Below are positions 17,734 through 27,253 of a stretch of DNA of 64,000 bases, piece after piece (within the stretch, counting starts at the first letter, position 1; every line of letters starts with the position of its first letter). This stretch comes from Calothrix sp. PCC 7716 (lineage in GTDB: Bacteria; Cyanobacteriota; Cyanobacteriia; Cyanobacteriales; Nostocaceae): NCBI RefSeq assembly GCF_019977735.1, contig NZ_AP025018.1:9738580-9802579 (forward strand), read 5' to 3'. A program made the translations under genes and the position numbers. The notes beneath the pieces are model-generated. The model did not search any database. It was not told the DNA's origin and was given only the letters and a program-made list of their open reading frames with translations.

Positions 17734-18093
17734 GCTTATTTTCTCAACTTTGAAATTAAAAACCGCGCTTCAGCTACATTAAAATAGTTTGATGAGAAAT
17801 TCTCTTAAAATGAAGCATATCGCAACAAATTGTAATTTTTGACACGAAAGCAGGAAGTAGGGAGGGGCATTGTACATTTTGCTTCATATATTTTTTGCTT
17901 TTTGTTCTTTCTCGCTTTCTTTACAGTAAATTTACTAAAAACATAAGTAAATTTACTGACACATGAGTCAGACTCGCTTACATTAGTGATAAACAAAAAA
18001 TAAACATATCCTGAAGGAAAAGTATTCATAGGGAATTGTTGAATAAAGTGTAAAGTGCTATCCTCCAATGTGAGTGTGTGGAGCGTTTAAATT
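17734..18093. other. Divergent spacer between ho1 and glmM
   Basis: This 360-bp stretch between divergently transcribed genes has no convincing gene; an open - strand frame at 17805-18068 lacks coding character. It contains two identical 12-bp palindromes at 17925 and 17946, listed separately. Both promoters must lie here. Confidence 0.6.
17925..17957. promoter_or_regulatory. Candidate operator: twin AGTAAATTTACT palindromes
   Basis: AGTAAATTTACT occurs at 17925-17936 and again at 17946-17957. Each is a perfect palindrome, and the copies are spaced exactly 21 bp, two turns of the helix. The flanking C and G extend the pair into one larger inverted repeat. The location between divergent ho1 and glmM promoters fits a dimeric regulator binding cooperatively. 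The regulator is unknown. Confidence 0.55.
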
Positions 18094-19539
18094 ATGGTCT
18101 CTTTTTTAACGAAGCCTCAAGCTGATAAAAGTGCAATATCTTCCTCAAGCATGAGCAATTTAGGGCTAAATGCTGCTATACCAACAACTCCTTTATTTGG
18201 AACTGATGGTATTCGCGGAAGAGTTGGAGATTTATTAACGGCGCCCTTAGCGTTACAAGTTGGTTTCTGGACTGGTATTGTACTGCGTAGTCATGCCATT
18301 AACCCAGGCCCAGTTATATTAGGTCAAGACTCTCGCAACTCCAGCGATATGCTAGCAATGGCTTTAAGTGCTGGTTTAACCGCAGCTGGTGTTGAGGTTT
18401 GGTACTTGGGTTTATGTCCAACTCCATGTGTAGCCTATTTAACAAGTATTAGCTCGGCAATTGGTGGTGTGATGATTTCTGCCAGCCATAATCCACCAGA
18501 GGATAATGGTATAAAAGTATTTGGCGCCTTGGGTGGAAAATTATCAAAAGAGTTGCAAGCAGAAATTGAAGCTGGACTAAGGGGTAATTCAGTGGCTGTT
18601 GTTGGACATGCAAAATGTGGTCGTCACTATACACGGAAAGAGATGGTATCAGAATATGCCGAATCTTTAATAAAACCTTTACGAAATACTCCCTTTACGG
18701 GAATGAAAATAGTATTAGACTTAGCTTGGGGCGCCGCAGTTGGTTTAGGTGCCTCGATTTTCAAGTCTATGGGTGCCGAAGTAATTTGTATGCATAATAA
18801 AGCTGACGGTGATAAAATCAACGTTAACTGCGGTTCTACCCATTTAGAATTATTACAGCAAGTTGTCGTCGAAAACGGCGCAGATATGGGTTTTGGGTTC
18901 GATGGTGATGCAGATAGAGTTTTAGCTGTAGATAACACCGGACGTATTGTTGATGGTGACTATATATTATATCTATGGGGTAGTAGTTTAGTTTCATCTC
19001 AACAACTCCCCGAAAAGCTAATAGTTTCTACCGTCATGGCAAATTTAGGATTTGAGCGTGCATGGAATAAACTAGGTGGTGTTTTAACTCGCACTGCTGT
19101 AGGTGACCAATATGTACAAGCAGAAATGTTAAAAACTGGTGGAATGCTAGGTGGCGAACAATCAGGACATATCCTTTGCCGCCATTATGGTATTACTGGT
19201 GATGGTTTACTAACTGCGTTACATATTGCCGCTTTAGTTCGTGAGTCAGGAGAAACTTTTAGCGAACTTGTAAATAAAAGCTTTACTACTTATCCACAAA
19301 TATTAAAGAATGTGCGTGTCGAAGACCGTAATAAACGCATGAGTTGGCAGGAATGTCAACCATTAATGGATACTATTGCAAAAGCAGAGACTGCAATGGG
19401 TAATAGCGGTAGAGTGTTAGTTCGTCCATCGGGTACTGAACCTTTAATTCGTGTAATGGTCGAAGCTGAAGATGCTGAACTGACACAATATTGGACTGAT
19501 ACTTTAGTTGCTGCCGCTCAAGAACATTTGGCTTGTTAA
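18094..19539 (+). CDS. glmM: Phosphoglucosamine mutase
   Basis: This 481-residue protein has the four GlmM domains. The substrate loop is [11 protein letters not shown]. The catalytic phosphoserine is S131 in [17 protein letters not shown], metal is bound by DGDADR (270-275), and the C-terminal phosphate-binding loop is [16 protein letters not shown]. It interconverts glucosamine-6-phosphate and glucosamine-1-phosphate on the route to UDP-GlcNAc for peptidoglycan and polysaccharides. The first ~22 residues before [10 protein letters not shown] are a cyanobacterial-style extension; MSNLGLN at 18151 is an alternative start. Confidence 0.97.
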   Translation: MVSFLTKPQADKSAISSSSMSNLGLNAAIPTTPLFGTDGIRGRVGDLLTAPLALQVGFWTGIVLRSHAINPGPVILGQDSRNSSDMLAMALSAGLTAAGVEVWYLGLCPTPCVAYLTSISSAIGGVMISASHNPPEDNGIKVFGALGGKLSKELQAEIEAGLRGNSVAVVGHAKCGRHYTRKEMVSEYAESLIKPLRNTPFTGMKIVLDLAWGAAVGLGASIFKSMGAEVICMHNKADGDKINVNCGSTHLELLQQVVVENGADMGFGFDGDADRVLAVDNTGRIVDGDYILYLWGSSLVSSQQLPEKLIVSTVMANLGFERAWNKLGGVLTRTAVGDQYVQAEMLKTGGMLGGEQSGHILCRHYGITGDGLLTALHIAALVRESGETFSELVNKSFTTYPQILKNVRVEDRNKRMSWQECQPLMDTIAKAETAMGNSGRVLVRPSGTEPLIRVMVEAEDAELTQYWTDTLVAAAQEHLAC

Positions 19540-19560
19540 TTAATTTTATTGCTTGCATGT

Positions 19561-19590
19561 AGGCGCCTTTTTACAAGGGTGCCTTTTTTT
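19561..19590 (+). terminator. Rho-independent terminator of glmM
   Basis: AGGCGCC (19561-19567) pairs with GGTGCCT (19578-19584) and is followed by a run of T. One arm is a GGCGCC palindrome, so the genome-wide repeat forms part of the stem. Confidence 0.7.
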
Positions 19591-19606
19591 ATTTTGTGTG
19601 AATTAG

Positions 19607-19735
19607 CATCCTTGCCCATTCTCAGAATCGATTAATGGTGTATCTAGGGACGTTTTGGAGCGCAATTTCAAAGTGTTACCACCAGATACTCATGGGTTTG
19701 ACCGTGATAAAAATGGTATTGGTTGCGAAAAATAA
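19607..19735 (+). pseudogene. Excalibur calcium-binding domain fragment
   Basis: An open stretch ends in DTHGFDRDKNGIGCEK followed by TAA at 19733-19735. D-x-D-x-N-G-x-x-C-E is the diagnostic motif of the excalibur (EF-hand-like) extracellular calcium-binding domain. No good start or N-terminal sequence is present, and the frame is preceded by a stop at 19604. It is therefore best read as the tail of a lost gene, although a very small intact gene cannot be excluded. Confidence 0.6.
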
Positions 19736-19741
19736 TTATAA

Positions 19742-20581
19742 TTAGAGCATTGGAAGCGCACGAGGACGAGGGCCAATTGGAAATGCATTGTTGATTTGAG
19801 CAAGTTCGGTGTCGCTTAAATGAAGTTTGCCTGCTCCTGCATTATCGGTGGCATGTTTGGAATTGCCTGCTTTAGGTATTGCAAAAAGCGATTTGGAGCG
19901 TACCAAAAACCGAAGTGCAACTTGGTAAGGAGTAGAATTGTAAGCAGTTGCAATTTTTTGCAGAACCTTACCTCCTTCACTATGGGGACTAGGAAAGTTA
20001 CCTTGACCAAAGGGACTATAAGCGACTACAGCAACATTATGTTTTTCGCACCAGGGAATAACGGCATGTTCGATTGCTCGCTCATTTAAATGATAAAGCA
20101 CTTGGTTGCAAGCAATATGATTATCGCCCACAATTTTATAAACGGCTTCAAGGTCAGGAACATCAAAGTTACTAACACCCCAAGAAAGAATTTTTCCCTC
20201 TTGCTTAAGCTGTTCAAATGCTGCAATTGTATCTTCTAAGCGATGTTGTCCACGCCAGTGTAATAAATAACAGTCCAAACAGTCAGTTTTAAGACGAGCA
20301 AGTGATTTTTCACAAGCTGCAATAGTTCCACGTCGAGATGCATTGCTAGGAAGCACTTTGGAAACCAAGAATACCTCATCACGGCGCCCACTAATTGCTT
20401 CGGCAACTATTTCCTCAGCTTTACCATACATTTCTGCGGTATCAATATGAGTCATGCCAAGGTCTAAACCCTGACTTAGAGCGGCAAGTGCAGAGTTACG
20501 GTTATCATTATCGATTTTCCAGGTTCCTTGACCAATTATAGCAACCTGACGCTGAGTAGTACCAAATTGTCGCTGTTCCAT
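19742..20581 (-). CDS. Aldo/keto reductase
   Basis: This protein is about 279 residues from the ATG at 20581 (MEQRQFGTTQRQVAIIGQGT); an in-frame start 57 bp upstream adds an unlikely leader. The catalytic tetrad is visible as D and Y in HIDTAEMYG, K in FLVSKVLP, and H in CYLLHWRG. The NADPH-binding IPKAGN motif is near residue 240. Family members reduce aldehydes and ketones with NADPH in the cytosol; the substrate is not predictable. It faces glmM tail to tail. Confidence 0.93.
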   Translation of the reverse strand: MEQRQFGTTQRQVAIIGQGTWKIDNDNRNSALAALSQGLDLGMTHIDTAEMYGKAEEIVAEAISGRRDEVFLVSKVLPSNASRRGTIAACEKSLARLKTDCLDCYLLHWRGQHRLEDTIAAFEQLKQEGKILSWGVSNFDVPDLEAVYKIVGDNHIACNQVLYHLNERAIEHAVIPWCEKHNVAVVAYSPFGQGNFPSPHSEGGKVLQKIATAYNSTPYQVALRFLVRSKSLFAIPKAGNSKHATDNAGAGKLHLSDTELAQINNAFPIGPRPRALPML

Positions 20582-20712
20582 GTTTATTGTCCTGGTAATC
20601 GTTTGAAGGGAGCAATTTTCAATATTAGTTAATAACAAATTGCTTATATTCCTTCAAAAGTATTAGTTTTCTATTCTATAAACCCGGTTTAGGCAAGAAT
20701 AAGCTATTTCGG

Positions 20713-21276
20713 TTAAGAAGAGAGATATTGATTAAATACTGCAATTCTGTTTTTGTTATCGAAAGAAAGAACGCTAAATGGATCTTTTTTATCACCCATC
20801 TCCATTCCAGGAGTACCTACAGGCATATTAGGAACAGATAAGCCAGAAATATTTGATTTTTTCTCAAGCAAACGTTTGATATCATTTGCCGGAACATGTC
20901 CTTCAATAACATACCCATCTATCATTGCTGTATGGCAGGATGTTAAGTTATCGGGAACTTGCAACTTCTGTTTTACTGCCTCAATATCAGATGTAAGAAA
21001 ATCTTGGACAGAGAAACCCTCTGTTTTTAAATGCTTTATCCACCCACCGCAACAGGTACACTCAGGACTACGATACACGGTTATATTCGGTATTTGAGTT
21101 TTTAACGTTGGCTGAGTAATTGTGCTTGCATAGCTTACAGAAGCAGTACTTCCTAAAATACTTAACATGATTACTGTAGTTATTGCTACAATTGCAAGAC
21201 TTGCTACGATAGAGTACAAACTGTTTCGGCGCCTCATTTTAAATTTCCCATAATATTGTCTAAACTTATAGTACAT
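20713..21276 (-). CDS. DUF411 metal-binding protein, exported
   Basis: This 187-residue protein has one N-terminal hydrophobic segment (about residues 20-40) that should target it to the envelope. A DUF411 domain follows: TVYRSPECTCCGGWIKHL, TSCHTAMIDGYVIEGHVP and GTPGMEMG. The CTCC and SCH residues plus the Met-rich end suggest copper or similar metal binding, as proposed for this family. MRRRNSL at 21237 is an alternative start. The family is often found with copper-resistance genes, but none is adjacent. Confidence 0.85.
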   Translation of the reverse strand: MYYKFRQYYGKFKMRRRNSLYSIVASLAIVAITTVIMLSILGSTASVSYASTITQPTLKTQIPNITVYRSPECTCCGGWIKHLKTEGFSVQDFLTSDIEAVKQKLQVPDNLTSCHTAMIDGYVIEGHVPANDIKRLLEKKSNISGLSVPNMPVGTPGMEMGDKKDPFSVLSFDNKNRIAVFNQYLSS

Positions 21277-21495
21277 ATTTTTTTATTATTAATACTTCAG
21301 GCGCCGTTTTGTCTACACAAAGCTCGTAGTTGCGTATTAATATGTATAAAGAGTATGATTGTTATAGATGTTCATCCTGTAAAATAGCGCTTCTTTTCAG
21401 GATTTTAAGTTCTTGTATTTCTTTGGGTAGAGTTGATTTAAGTTAGTACTAATGCTATAATTAGCAGCTATTGATGGTGCTGTTATACTAAGTCG
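21277..21495. other. Divergent spacer upstream of the hybrid kinase
   Basis: This 219-bp stretch between divergent genes contains the words GTTCATCCTGTAAAATAGCG (21370-21389) and a near copy at 26297 (GTTCATCCTGTAGAAAAGCG). That suggests a dispersed repeat. I see no gene. Confidence 0.4.
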
Positions 21496-21525
21496 ATGAG
21501 ATTTTACCCCCTTCGATATGTTAAT

Positions 21526-24500
21526 ATGAAGTCACTTCGGTTTCTCTTGCTTGACAACAATCTTCAGGATGCCGATATAATTAAAGCTACCTTGCGTCAG
21601 GGTGCCATTGATTGTGAATTATTGAGAGTGGAAACCCGCTCAGATTTCGTTGATGCACTCAATAATAATTTATTTGACTTAGTTTTAGCTGATTTTGCAG
21701 TGCCTGATATTAATGGACTTTCTGCTCTGGAAATTGCCTGTGAAATTAGTCCTGATGTTCCATTTATTTTTGTTTCTAGCAGTTTGGATGAGGAGTTAGA
21801 GATTGTAGCACTGAAAAATGGCGCCACCGATTATGTACTAAAACAACGTATAAAACGGTTAGTACCATCTGTAATACGAGCATTGCAGCATATTCGAGAT
21901 ATTACCGAGCGTAAATGTGCAGAACTCAACGCCAAATTTCTTGATGAAATTAGTCAAGACTTGGTGGATATAGATGATGTAGATAAAATTGTGCAATTGG
22001 TCGGCGAAAAGCTTTGGAGTTATAGAAATACTTCAAGTTGTGTCTTTACCAAAATTAATTTGGCGACAGATGAAGCGTTAATTGAATATAATTGGCATCA
22101 AGATAATATACCTAGTTTGGTTGGCACCTATCGCATTTCAGAGTTTGTTACCGACGAGTTTTTAATCGCTGTCCAAACCGGAAAACCTATTGTTGTAAGA
22201 AATGTTAACACTGATGTACGTGTTGTTGACGCACAACGCTTCTATAAGCTTAACATTGGTGCGGAACTTAATATCCCGTTAATTCGAGACGGGGAATGGA
22301 AATTTTCGTTTACAGTGTTTCATTCACATCCATATAATTGGCGCGATGACGAAATTAAATTGATGCAGGAATTAGCGAACCGCATCTTTCAAAAATTGGA
22401 ACGCACGCGCGTTGAAACAGCATTGCGTGAATCTGAAGAAAAATATCGCACGTTGTTCGAGTCTATTGACCAAGGCTTTTGTATTTGCGAAGTGTTGTTT
22501 GACGACAACGATAAACCAATTGATTATCGGTTTCTTGTAGTGAACCCAGTATTTGAAGCGCTTACGGGACTTAGGGAAGCGGCAGGTAAAACCATACGCT
22601 CTCTCGTGCCCAATATCGAAGCCTTCTGGTTTGAAATTTATGGTAGAGTTGTGAAAACTGGCAAACCCGTTCGGTTTGAAAATCAATCGAATGTAATGAA
22701 TCGTTGGTTTGATATCAACGCTTTTCCCCTTGGCGAACCGCAAAGCCACAAATTAGGCATCTTATTTACAAATACTACCGCGCGTAAAAAAATTGAACAG
22801 GAACGGGAGCGTTTTCTTGCCGTAGGTTCAGATTTGCAAGTAGTAGTTGGTATAGACGGTTACTTTAAATGGGCCAGTCCAACCTTTGAACGAATGCTTG
22901 GCTGGACTGTGGACGAAATGACATCACGTCCTTGGACTGATTTCTTACATCCAGATGATATAGCTAGAACCGAAACGGAAATAGAGCGTGTTTTGTTGGG
23001 TAATAAATCATTTGCATTTGAAAACCGTTATCGTCACAAAGATGGCTCCCAGCATTGGTTGCTTTGGAACGCACAGTCGTATCCCAAAGAACAGGTAGTT
23101 TACGCGGTTGCCGTTGACATTACTGAGCGCAAAATTGCGGAAATAGCTTTAATCGAAAGCGAGAAGCAAAGCCGAAATATTCTGGAGAGTATAAAAGATG
23201 GCTTCTTAGCGCTCGATTATAACTGGAAATTTACATATGTAAATCAGGCAGCAGAACATTTGCTTGACTGTAATGCAGGTGCCTTGCTTGGTAAAAATTT
23301 CTGGGAATGGTTTCCTGGACTTGCGGATACTGAATTCGGGCAGCTTCACCGTCGCGTCATGGGTAACCGTGTGGCTGAGTCACTCACAGCGTTTTACCCA
23401 GACCATAATCGCTGGTATGAAGTTAACAGCTACCCAGCAAAAGACGGAATTACAATTTTCTTCCGCAATATTACTGATAGTAAACAGGCAGAAGAAGCCT
23501 TGCGCCAAAGCGAATCTCGCTTTCGGCTCATGGTTGAAAGTGCCAAAGAATACGCAATTTTTACCCTTGACCTTAACGGCATAATTTCTAGTTGGAATTC
23601 CGGTGCCGAAAGGCTTTTGGGTTATACAGAGGCTCTTGCTATTGGTTGTAGCGGTCGGTTGATTTTTACACCAGAAGACAACGACATTAATAAAGCCGAG
23701 CAAGAAATGGAACTAGCCTTGACAGAGGGACGCGCAGAAAACGAACGTTGGCATATACGCTCTAATGGCAGTCGCTTTTGGGCAAGCGGTTTAATGATGC
23801 CATTACTTTCAGAAGCTGGAAATGTGCAGGGTTTTGTGAAAATTTTGCAGGACAAAACCGAGCAACGGCAAGCTCATGAACAAATTCAACAACAAGCACA
23901 GCAACTGCAACAAGCCAACCGAATTAAAGATGAATTTCTAGCGGTATTATCGCATGAATTGCGTTCACCTTTAAACCCCATTTTAGGCTGGTCAAAGTTA
24001 CTTCAAACAGGCAAACTCGACTCTTCTAAAACCGCCCAAGGACTAAACGCCATTGAACGTAATGCCAAGTTACAATCGGAACTAATCGAAGATTTACTTG
24101 ATGTCTCCCGAATTTTACAAGGCAAATTGTCTCTAAGTGTTCATCCAGTCGATTTGGCGCCGACAATTGAAGCTGCAATGGAAACAGTACAGCTAGCAGC
24201 ACAAGCAAAATCAATCCAAATAAATGCAAAGTTTGAAGCAAATATAGGACAAGTTTCAGGTGACGCAAATCGATTACAGCAAATAGTTTGGAACCTGCTC
24301 TCCAACGCAGTTAAATTTACCGACGTAGGAGGACAAGTAAGCATTGCTCTTAAACATCTTGGTAATACAGCCCAAATAATCGTCAGCGATAATGGTAAAG
24401 GCATTAACCCCGACTTTCTTCCTTATATATTTGATTATTTTCGTCAAGAAGATGGCAGCATAACCCGAAAATTTGGAGGTTTAGGTTTAGGATTAGCAAT

Positions 24501-25038
24501 AGTCCGTCACCTAGTAGAACTACATGGTGGAACCGTTTATGCAGAGAGTTTAGGCGAAAGGCAAGGGGCAACCTTTACTGTTACATTACCACTCATACCA
24601 AATTCTTGCCAAACAAACATTGATAACAAAACCTCCGAGTCATCTCTTAATTTAGATGGTATCAAAGTTTTGGTAGTTGATGATAATACCGATACACTAG
24701 AGTTTATCGCCTCCATGTTATCTATATATGGAGCATCAGTAACAGCCGTTAGTTCAGGCACCGAAGCTCTTGCAACTATAGTCAACAACAAACCAGATAT
24801 ATTAGTAAGTGATATCGGAATGCCAGATATGGACGGTTATACACTCATTCAGCAATTAATAACTTTGGCGCCGCAATATAGACTTTTACCAACAATTGCT
24901 CTCACTGCATTTGCTGGAGAAATAAATCAACAACAAGCCCTGAAAGCAGGATTTCAACGACATTTATCTAAACCTATTGAACCACAACTCCTAATTACAA
25001 CCATCAAAGAATTATTCAACGCATCCCTTATGTCATGA
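21526..25038 (+). CDS. Hybrid sensor histidine kinase / response regulator with GAF and PAS domains
   Basis: This protein is about 1170 residues from MKSLRFLLLDNN; a start 30 bp upstream is possible. In order it has a receiver (about 1-120, D56 in LADFAVPDING), a GAF-like domain (about 140-290), four PAS regions with PAC motifs such as FENRYRHKDGSQHWLLW (about 300-770), a HisKA phosphoacceptor H810 in LAVLSHELRSPLNPILGW, an ATPase domain with NLLSNAVKFT, DNGKGI and GGLGLGLAIVRHL, and a C-terminal receiver (D1096 in VSDIGMPDMDGY). It is a soluble multi-input phosphorelay sensor without membrane segments. The first receiver reads LDNN where most have an acidic pair, so its phosphorylation may be altered. 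No cognate regulator is adjacent. Confidence 0.95.
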   Translation: MKSLRFLLLDNNLQDADIIKATLRQGAIDCELLRVETRSDFVDALNNNLFDLVLADFAVPDINGLSALEIACEISPDVPFIFVSSSLDEELEIVALKNGATDYVLKQRIKRLVPSVIRALQHIRDITERKCAELNAKFLDEISQDLVDIDDVDKIVQLVGEKLWSYRNTSSCVFTKINLATDEALIEYNWHQDNIPSLVGTYRISEFVTDEFLIAVQTGKPIVVRNVNTDVRVVDAQRFYKLNIGAELNIPLIRDGEWKFSFTVFHSHPYNWRDDEIKLMQELANRIFQKLERTRVETALRESEEKYRTLFESIDQGFCICEVLFDDNDKPIDYRFLVVNPVFEALTGLREAAGKTIRSLVPNIEAFWFEIYGRVVKTGKPVRFENQSNVMNRWFDINAFPLGEPQSHKLGILFTNTTARKKIEQERERFLAVGSDLQVVVGIDGYFKWASPTFERMLGWTVDEMTSRPWTDFLHPDDIARTETEIERVLLGNKSFAFENRYRHKDGSQHWLLWNAQSYPKEQVVYAVAVDITERKIAEIALIESEKQSRNILESIKDGFLALDYNWKFTYVNQAAEHLLDCNAGALLGKNFWEWFPGLADTEFGQLHRRVMGNRVAESLTAFYPDHNRWYEVNSYPAKDGITIFFRNITDSKQAEEALRQSESRFRLMVESAKEYAIFTLDLNGIISSWNSGAERLLGYTEALAIGCSGRLIFTPEDNDINKAEQEMELALTEGRAENERWHIRSNGSRFWASGLMMPLLSEAGNVQGFVKILQDKTEQRQAHEQIQQQAQQLQQANRIKDEFLAVLSHELRSPLNPILGWSKLLQTGKLDSSKTAQGLNAIERNAKLQSELIEDLLDVSRILQGKLSLSVHPVDLAPTIEAAMETVQLAAQAKSIQINAKFEANIGQVSGDANRLQQIVWNLLSNAVKFTDVGGQVSIALKHLGNTAQIIVSDNGKGINPDFLPYIFDYFRQEDGSITRKFGGLGLGLAIVRHLVELHGGTVYAESLGERQGATFTVTLPLIPNSCQTNIDNKTSESSLNLDGIKVLVVDDNTDTLEFIASMLSIYGASVTAVSSGTEALATIVNNKPDILVSDIGMPDMDGYTLIQQLITLAPQYRLLPTIALTAFAGEINQQQALKAGFQRHLSKPIEPQLLITTIKELFNASLMS

Positions 25039-25150
25039 GTAGTGAACGAAGGGCGCAGTTTTCCTGCTTTCGCGCGCATCTTAGGATTATTGTACTAATA
25101 TATATTGTGTCAACCAGCATTTTTCTATCTTTATAGAGAATTGAATACCC

Positions 25151-25390
25151 ATGACGTTGCGTCACAGTTTAGCATTTTTGGATACACAGACAGGACAATT
25201 AGTAGAAGCAGGCAAACACGAGCAACTATTAGAAAAAAAATGGAATTTATACAGCGTTGTGGCGAGTACAATCAGGAGTAAGGTAATATTAATTTTTTTT
25301 CAATTGATTCTATTTTTTCTACAGTTAGGCGCCAATTGTGATATTACAACATGTCTTTTAATCTGGTTCATTTGTACTTATCGTGATTGA
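25151..25390 (+). pseudogene. ABC exporter ATPase C-terminal remnant
   Basis: A short frame reads LDTQTGQLVEAGKHEQLLEK and then drifts into hydrophobic non-homologous sequence from about 25280. The motif G-x-L-V-E-x-G-x-H-x-x-L-L is the invariant end of ABC exporter nucleotide-binding domains, just past the H-loop. Walker motifs are absent, so this is a fragment of a lost gene and not a working transporter. Confidence 0.55.
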
Positions 25391-25605
25391 ATTTATTAGT
25401 GCGTAAGTTACTCTAAACTAAAAAATCTGGTAAACGAAGCCTTCATGTTATCCGTAATATATATATTTATGGTAGGATAGTCTGCGGCAACAAAAAAATG
25501 TACCTGAAGGCGCGAATTATCATTGGCATAAAAGAAATATCTTCTATACAATAAAAGTAATGCCCTCAAAATTTCACTTTAATTTCGTAACTAAACTGTA
25601 TCAAT

Positions 25606-26106
25606 ATGGCGAGAAAAAAAATAACGAAGTCTGAAGAGCGCGAGCCATCAGCGACAAAAGTCAAACAAGTCAAACCCGAAGAAAACAAGGCATCGGCTAA
25701 AAAAGTCAAAGAAATTAAGCCCTTGGAAGGTGAGGCATTAGTTAGCAAAGTCAAAGAAATGCCGAACAGCAGTAAAGAAGAAAAAGCTAAGGCCTGCGGC
25801 TACTATAGCGTTACCAAGAACGGCATAGAGCGAGTTAACATGATGAAATTCCTCAATGCTTTACTTGATGCAGAAGAGATATCATTTGATACCCGTTCGG
25901 ATGAGCATGGTCATGTCGGCCGCAGTCCAAACTATCGAATTACAGTGCAATCTAACGGCAATTTGCTTGTAGGTTCAGCTTATACAAAACAATTGGGCTT
26001 GAAACCTGGAGATGAATTTACCATCAATATTGGAAGAAAGCACATTAAATTGATATCAGTCTCAGAGCAAGAAGAGCCAGAAAATCAAGACGAGCTTGCT
26101 GCTTAA
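25606..26106 (+). CDS. Cyanobacterial AbrB-family transcription regulator (cyAbrB)
   Basis: This 166-residue protein has a core that is clearly cyAbrB: SKEEKAKACGYYSVTKNGIE, RVNMMKFLNALLDAEEI, YRITVQSNGNLLVGSAYTKQ and LGLKPGDEFTINIGRKHIKL, where the C-terminal part is the AbrB-like swapped-hairpin DNA-binding domain. Such proteins globally tune carbon/nitrogen and heterocyst genes. The first ~45 residues are an unusual Lys/Glu-rich extension containing three imperfect repeats (TKVKQVKPEE, KKVKEIKPLE, SKVKEM) absent from typical members of about 130 residues. It is monocistronic and followed by a strong terminator. Confidence 0.93.
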   Translation: MARKKITKSEEREPSATKVKQVKPEENKASAKKVKEIKPLEGEALVSKVKEMPNSSKEEKAKACGYYSVTKNGIERVNMMKFLNALLDAEEISFDTRSDEHGHVGRSPNYRITVQSNGNLLVGSAYTKQLGLKPGDEFTINIGRKHIKLISVSEQEEPENQDELAA

Positions 26107-26128
26107 AAGCTAATCTAAAATCTATGAT

Positions 26129-26164
26129 GGGCGCCCTTTGTGATAAACTTAGGGCGCCTTTTCT
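26129..26164 (+). terminator. Terminator of the cyAbrB gene built from two GGCGCC sites
   Basis: GGGCGCCCT (26129-26137) and AGGGCGCC (26151-26158) form a strong hairpin with a 13-base loop, followed by TTTTCT. Both arms contain the genome's GGCGCC palindrome. Confidence 0.85.
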
Positions 26165-26166
26165 AA

Positions 26167-26560
26167 TCACGGGACACGAATTATTAAATTAGGTAGGATG
26201 CGTGACGCTATCAAAATATTTCAGCGTGATTATAAAACAAACGATGCCTAAACCCCTTAATGATAATCTTGTATAAAAATTACAACGACTATACATGTTC
26301 ATCCTGTAGAAAAGCGTTTTTTTGCGTTCACGGAGTGTCTCCGGAGGGAAAAATTACTTAGTTTATAAAAATAAAAGCAACTATATTTACTCAGTGTTCT
26401 CGTAACTTACTTATTTAAGGCACCTCTTATTCTCCTCTCTCTGTGTACTTTGTGTCTTATAAGGTAAAAAAAACTATTGGATATCTTTATAATACTTTTG
26501 CTTTTGAAATCGACTTTGAAATTTCCAACCTCTTAAAGAAGCTGGAAATATACTTATATT
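26167..26560. other. Intergenic stretch with dispersed repeats
   Basis: This ~394-bp stretch has no gene. It holds the GTTCATCCTGTAG word (26297), a CTCTGTG-type repeat (26431-26472) and a weak hairpin ATTTCCA...TGGAAAT (26521-26549) that may end the - strand gene at 26561. Confidence 0.5.
26431..26472. repeat. CTCTGTG-type intergenic repeat, copy 2
   Basis: CTCCTCTCTCTGTGTACTTT followed by a GTGTC...GGTAAAAAA tail matches the repeat inside the 9184 gene and the copies at 35449 and 53811. Confidence 0.7.
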
Positions 26561-27043
26561 CTATGAGTTGTGAATTACAGGCTTAGAATAATACTGCCTA
26601 GATAGTGGACATAAATTGTCACCAAGTTCAAATACCCCCTCATCGAGCAAGACATATTCTCCTTGGTGCAAGCGTATATCTGATTTCTCTAAAAGTGATT
26701 GAAACTCCTGCCGTGTAGCAATACGTGCAGGCGCCACTAATTTCTGTTCAGATTCGGTTTTAACCAAAATACCACGTTCGTACCAAATAACAGATGGTGC
26801 CTGAGTTGGTTGTGGATATTTATCTTGCTGTTTGGCAACATATTTCTCCAACTCAGACCATTGTTTCGAGTAGCGGTACTCAGAAAGCGCTTGTGCTAAC
26901 CAGTGAGGACGGTTGATATCATGCAAAAAATCAGCTATCACATGAATCGTATCACGTACATTTTCATACACGGCGCCTTGGTTTACATATTGGTTAAGCT
27001 CTTTTGTGGCAGGGAGAGTTGTTTTAATTTCGCGGGTTATCAT
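26561..27043 (-). CDS. Hypothetical protein, 160 aa
   Basis: I do not recognise this family. It is a soluble protein with no signal or membrane segment. The first half is helical (PATKELNQYVNQGAVYENVR, FLHDINRPHWLAQALSEYRY). The second half appears beta-rich with a charged surface (VIWYERGILVKTESEQKLVA) and ends in a Cys-containing CPLSRQYY segment. Codon use and GGCGCC content match the surroundings, so it is probably a resident gene. It is transcribed alone on the - strand. Confidence 0.65.
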   Translation of the reverse strand: MITREIKTTLPATKELNQYVNQGAVYENVRDTIHVIADFLHDINRPHWLAQALSEYRYSKQWSELEKYVAKQQDKYPQPTQAPSVIWYERGILVKTESEQKLVAPARIATRQEFQSLLEKSDIRLHQGEYVLLDEGVFELGDNLCPLSRQYYSKPVIHNS

Positions 27044-27186
27044 TTTGATATGTATCTAATTAGTAGATGCCTATAAAGGCGTATACTTATCTTTCCCATA
27101 TTTAAATAAGATTCATCACAAGTATGGTCAATTTATACAAATAGGTGAGTGATAAAATATATAATTTATGTCTTTGCGTGCTAGTG

Positions 27187-27251
27187 AGAAACCCGGTTTC
27201 TTTTGGTAATGTTGAGGATTGTAATGCTTAATGTAGAGAAACCGGGTTTCT
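27187..27251. repeat. REPIN-like doublet, copy 2
   Basis: AGAAACCCGGTTTCT at 27187-27201 and AGAAACCGGGTTTCT at 27237-27251 are 50 bp apart start to start. It lies immediately after the stop of the 27254 gene (- strand), a position where it could act as a transcription end. Confidence 0.87.
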
Positions 27252-27253
27252 GG

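Noticed and set aside
17805-18068. 87-codon - strand frame between ho1 and glmM
   Set aside because: No ribosome site, no recognisable composition, and it covers the twin palindromes expected to be regulatory.
19607-19735. Intact small calcium-binding gene
   Set aside because: No plausible start codon with a ribosome site and only the last part of the domain is present, so it is listed as a fragment.
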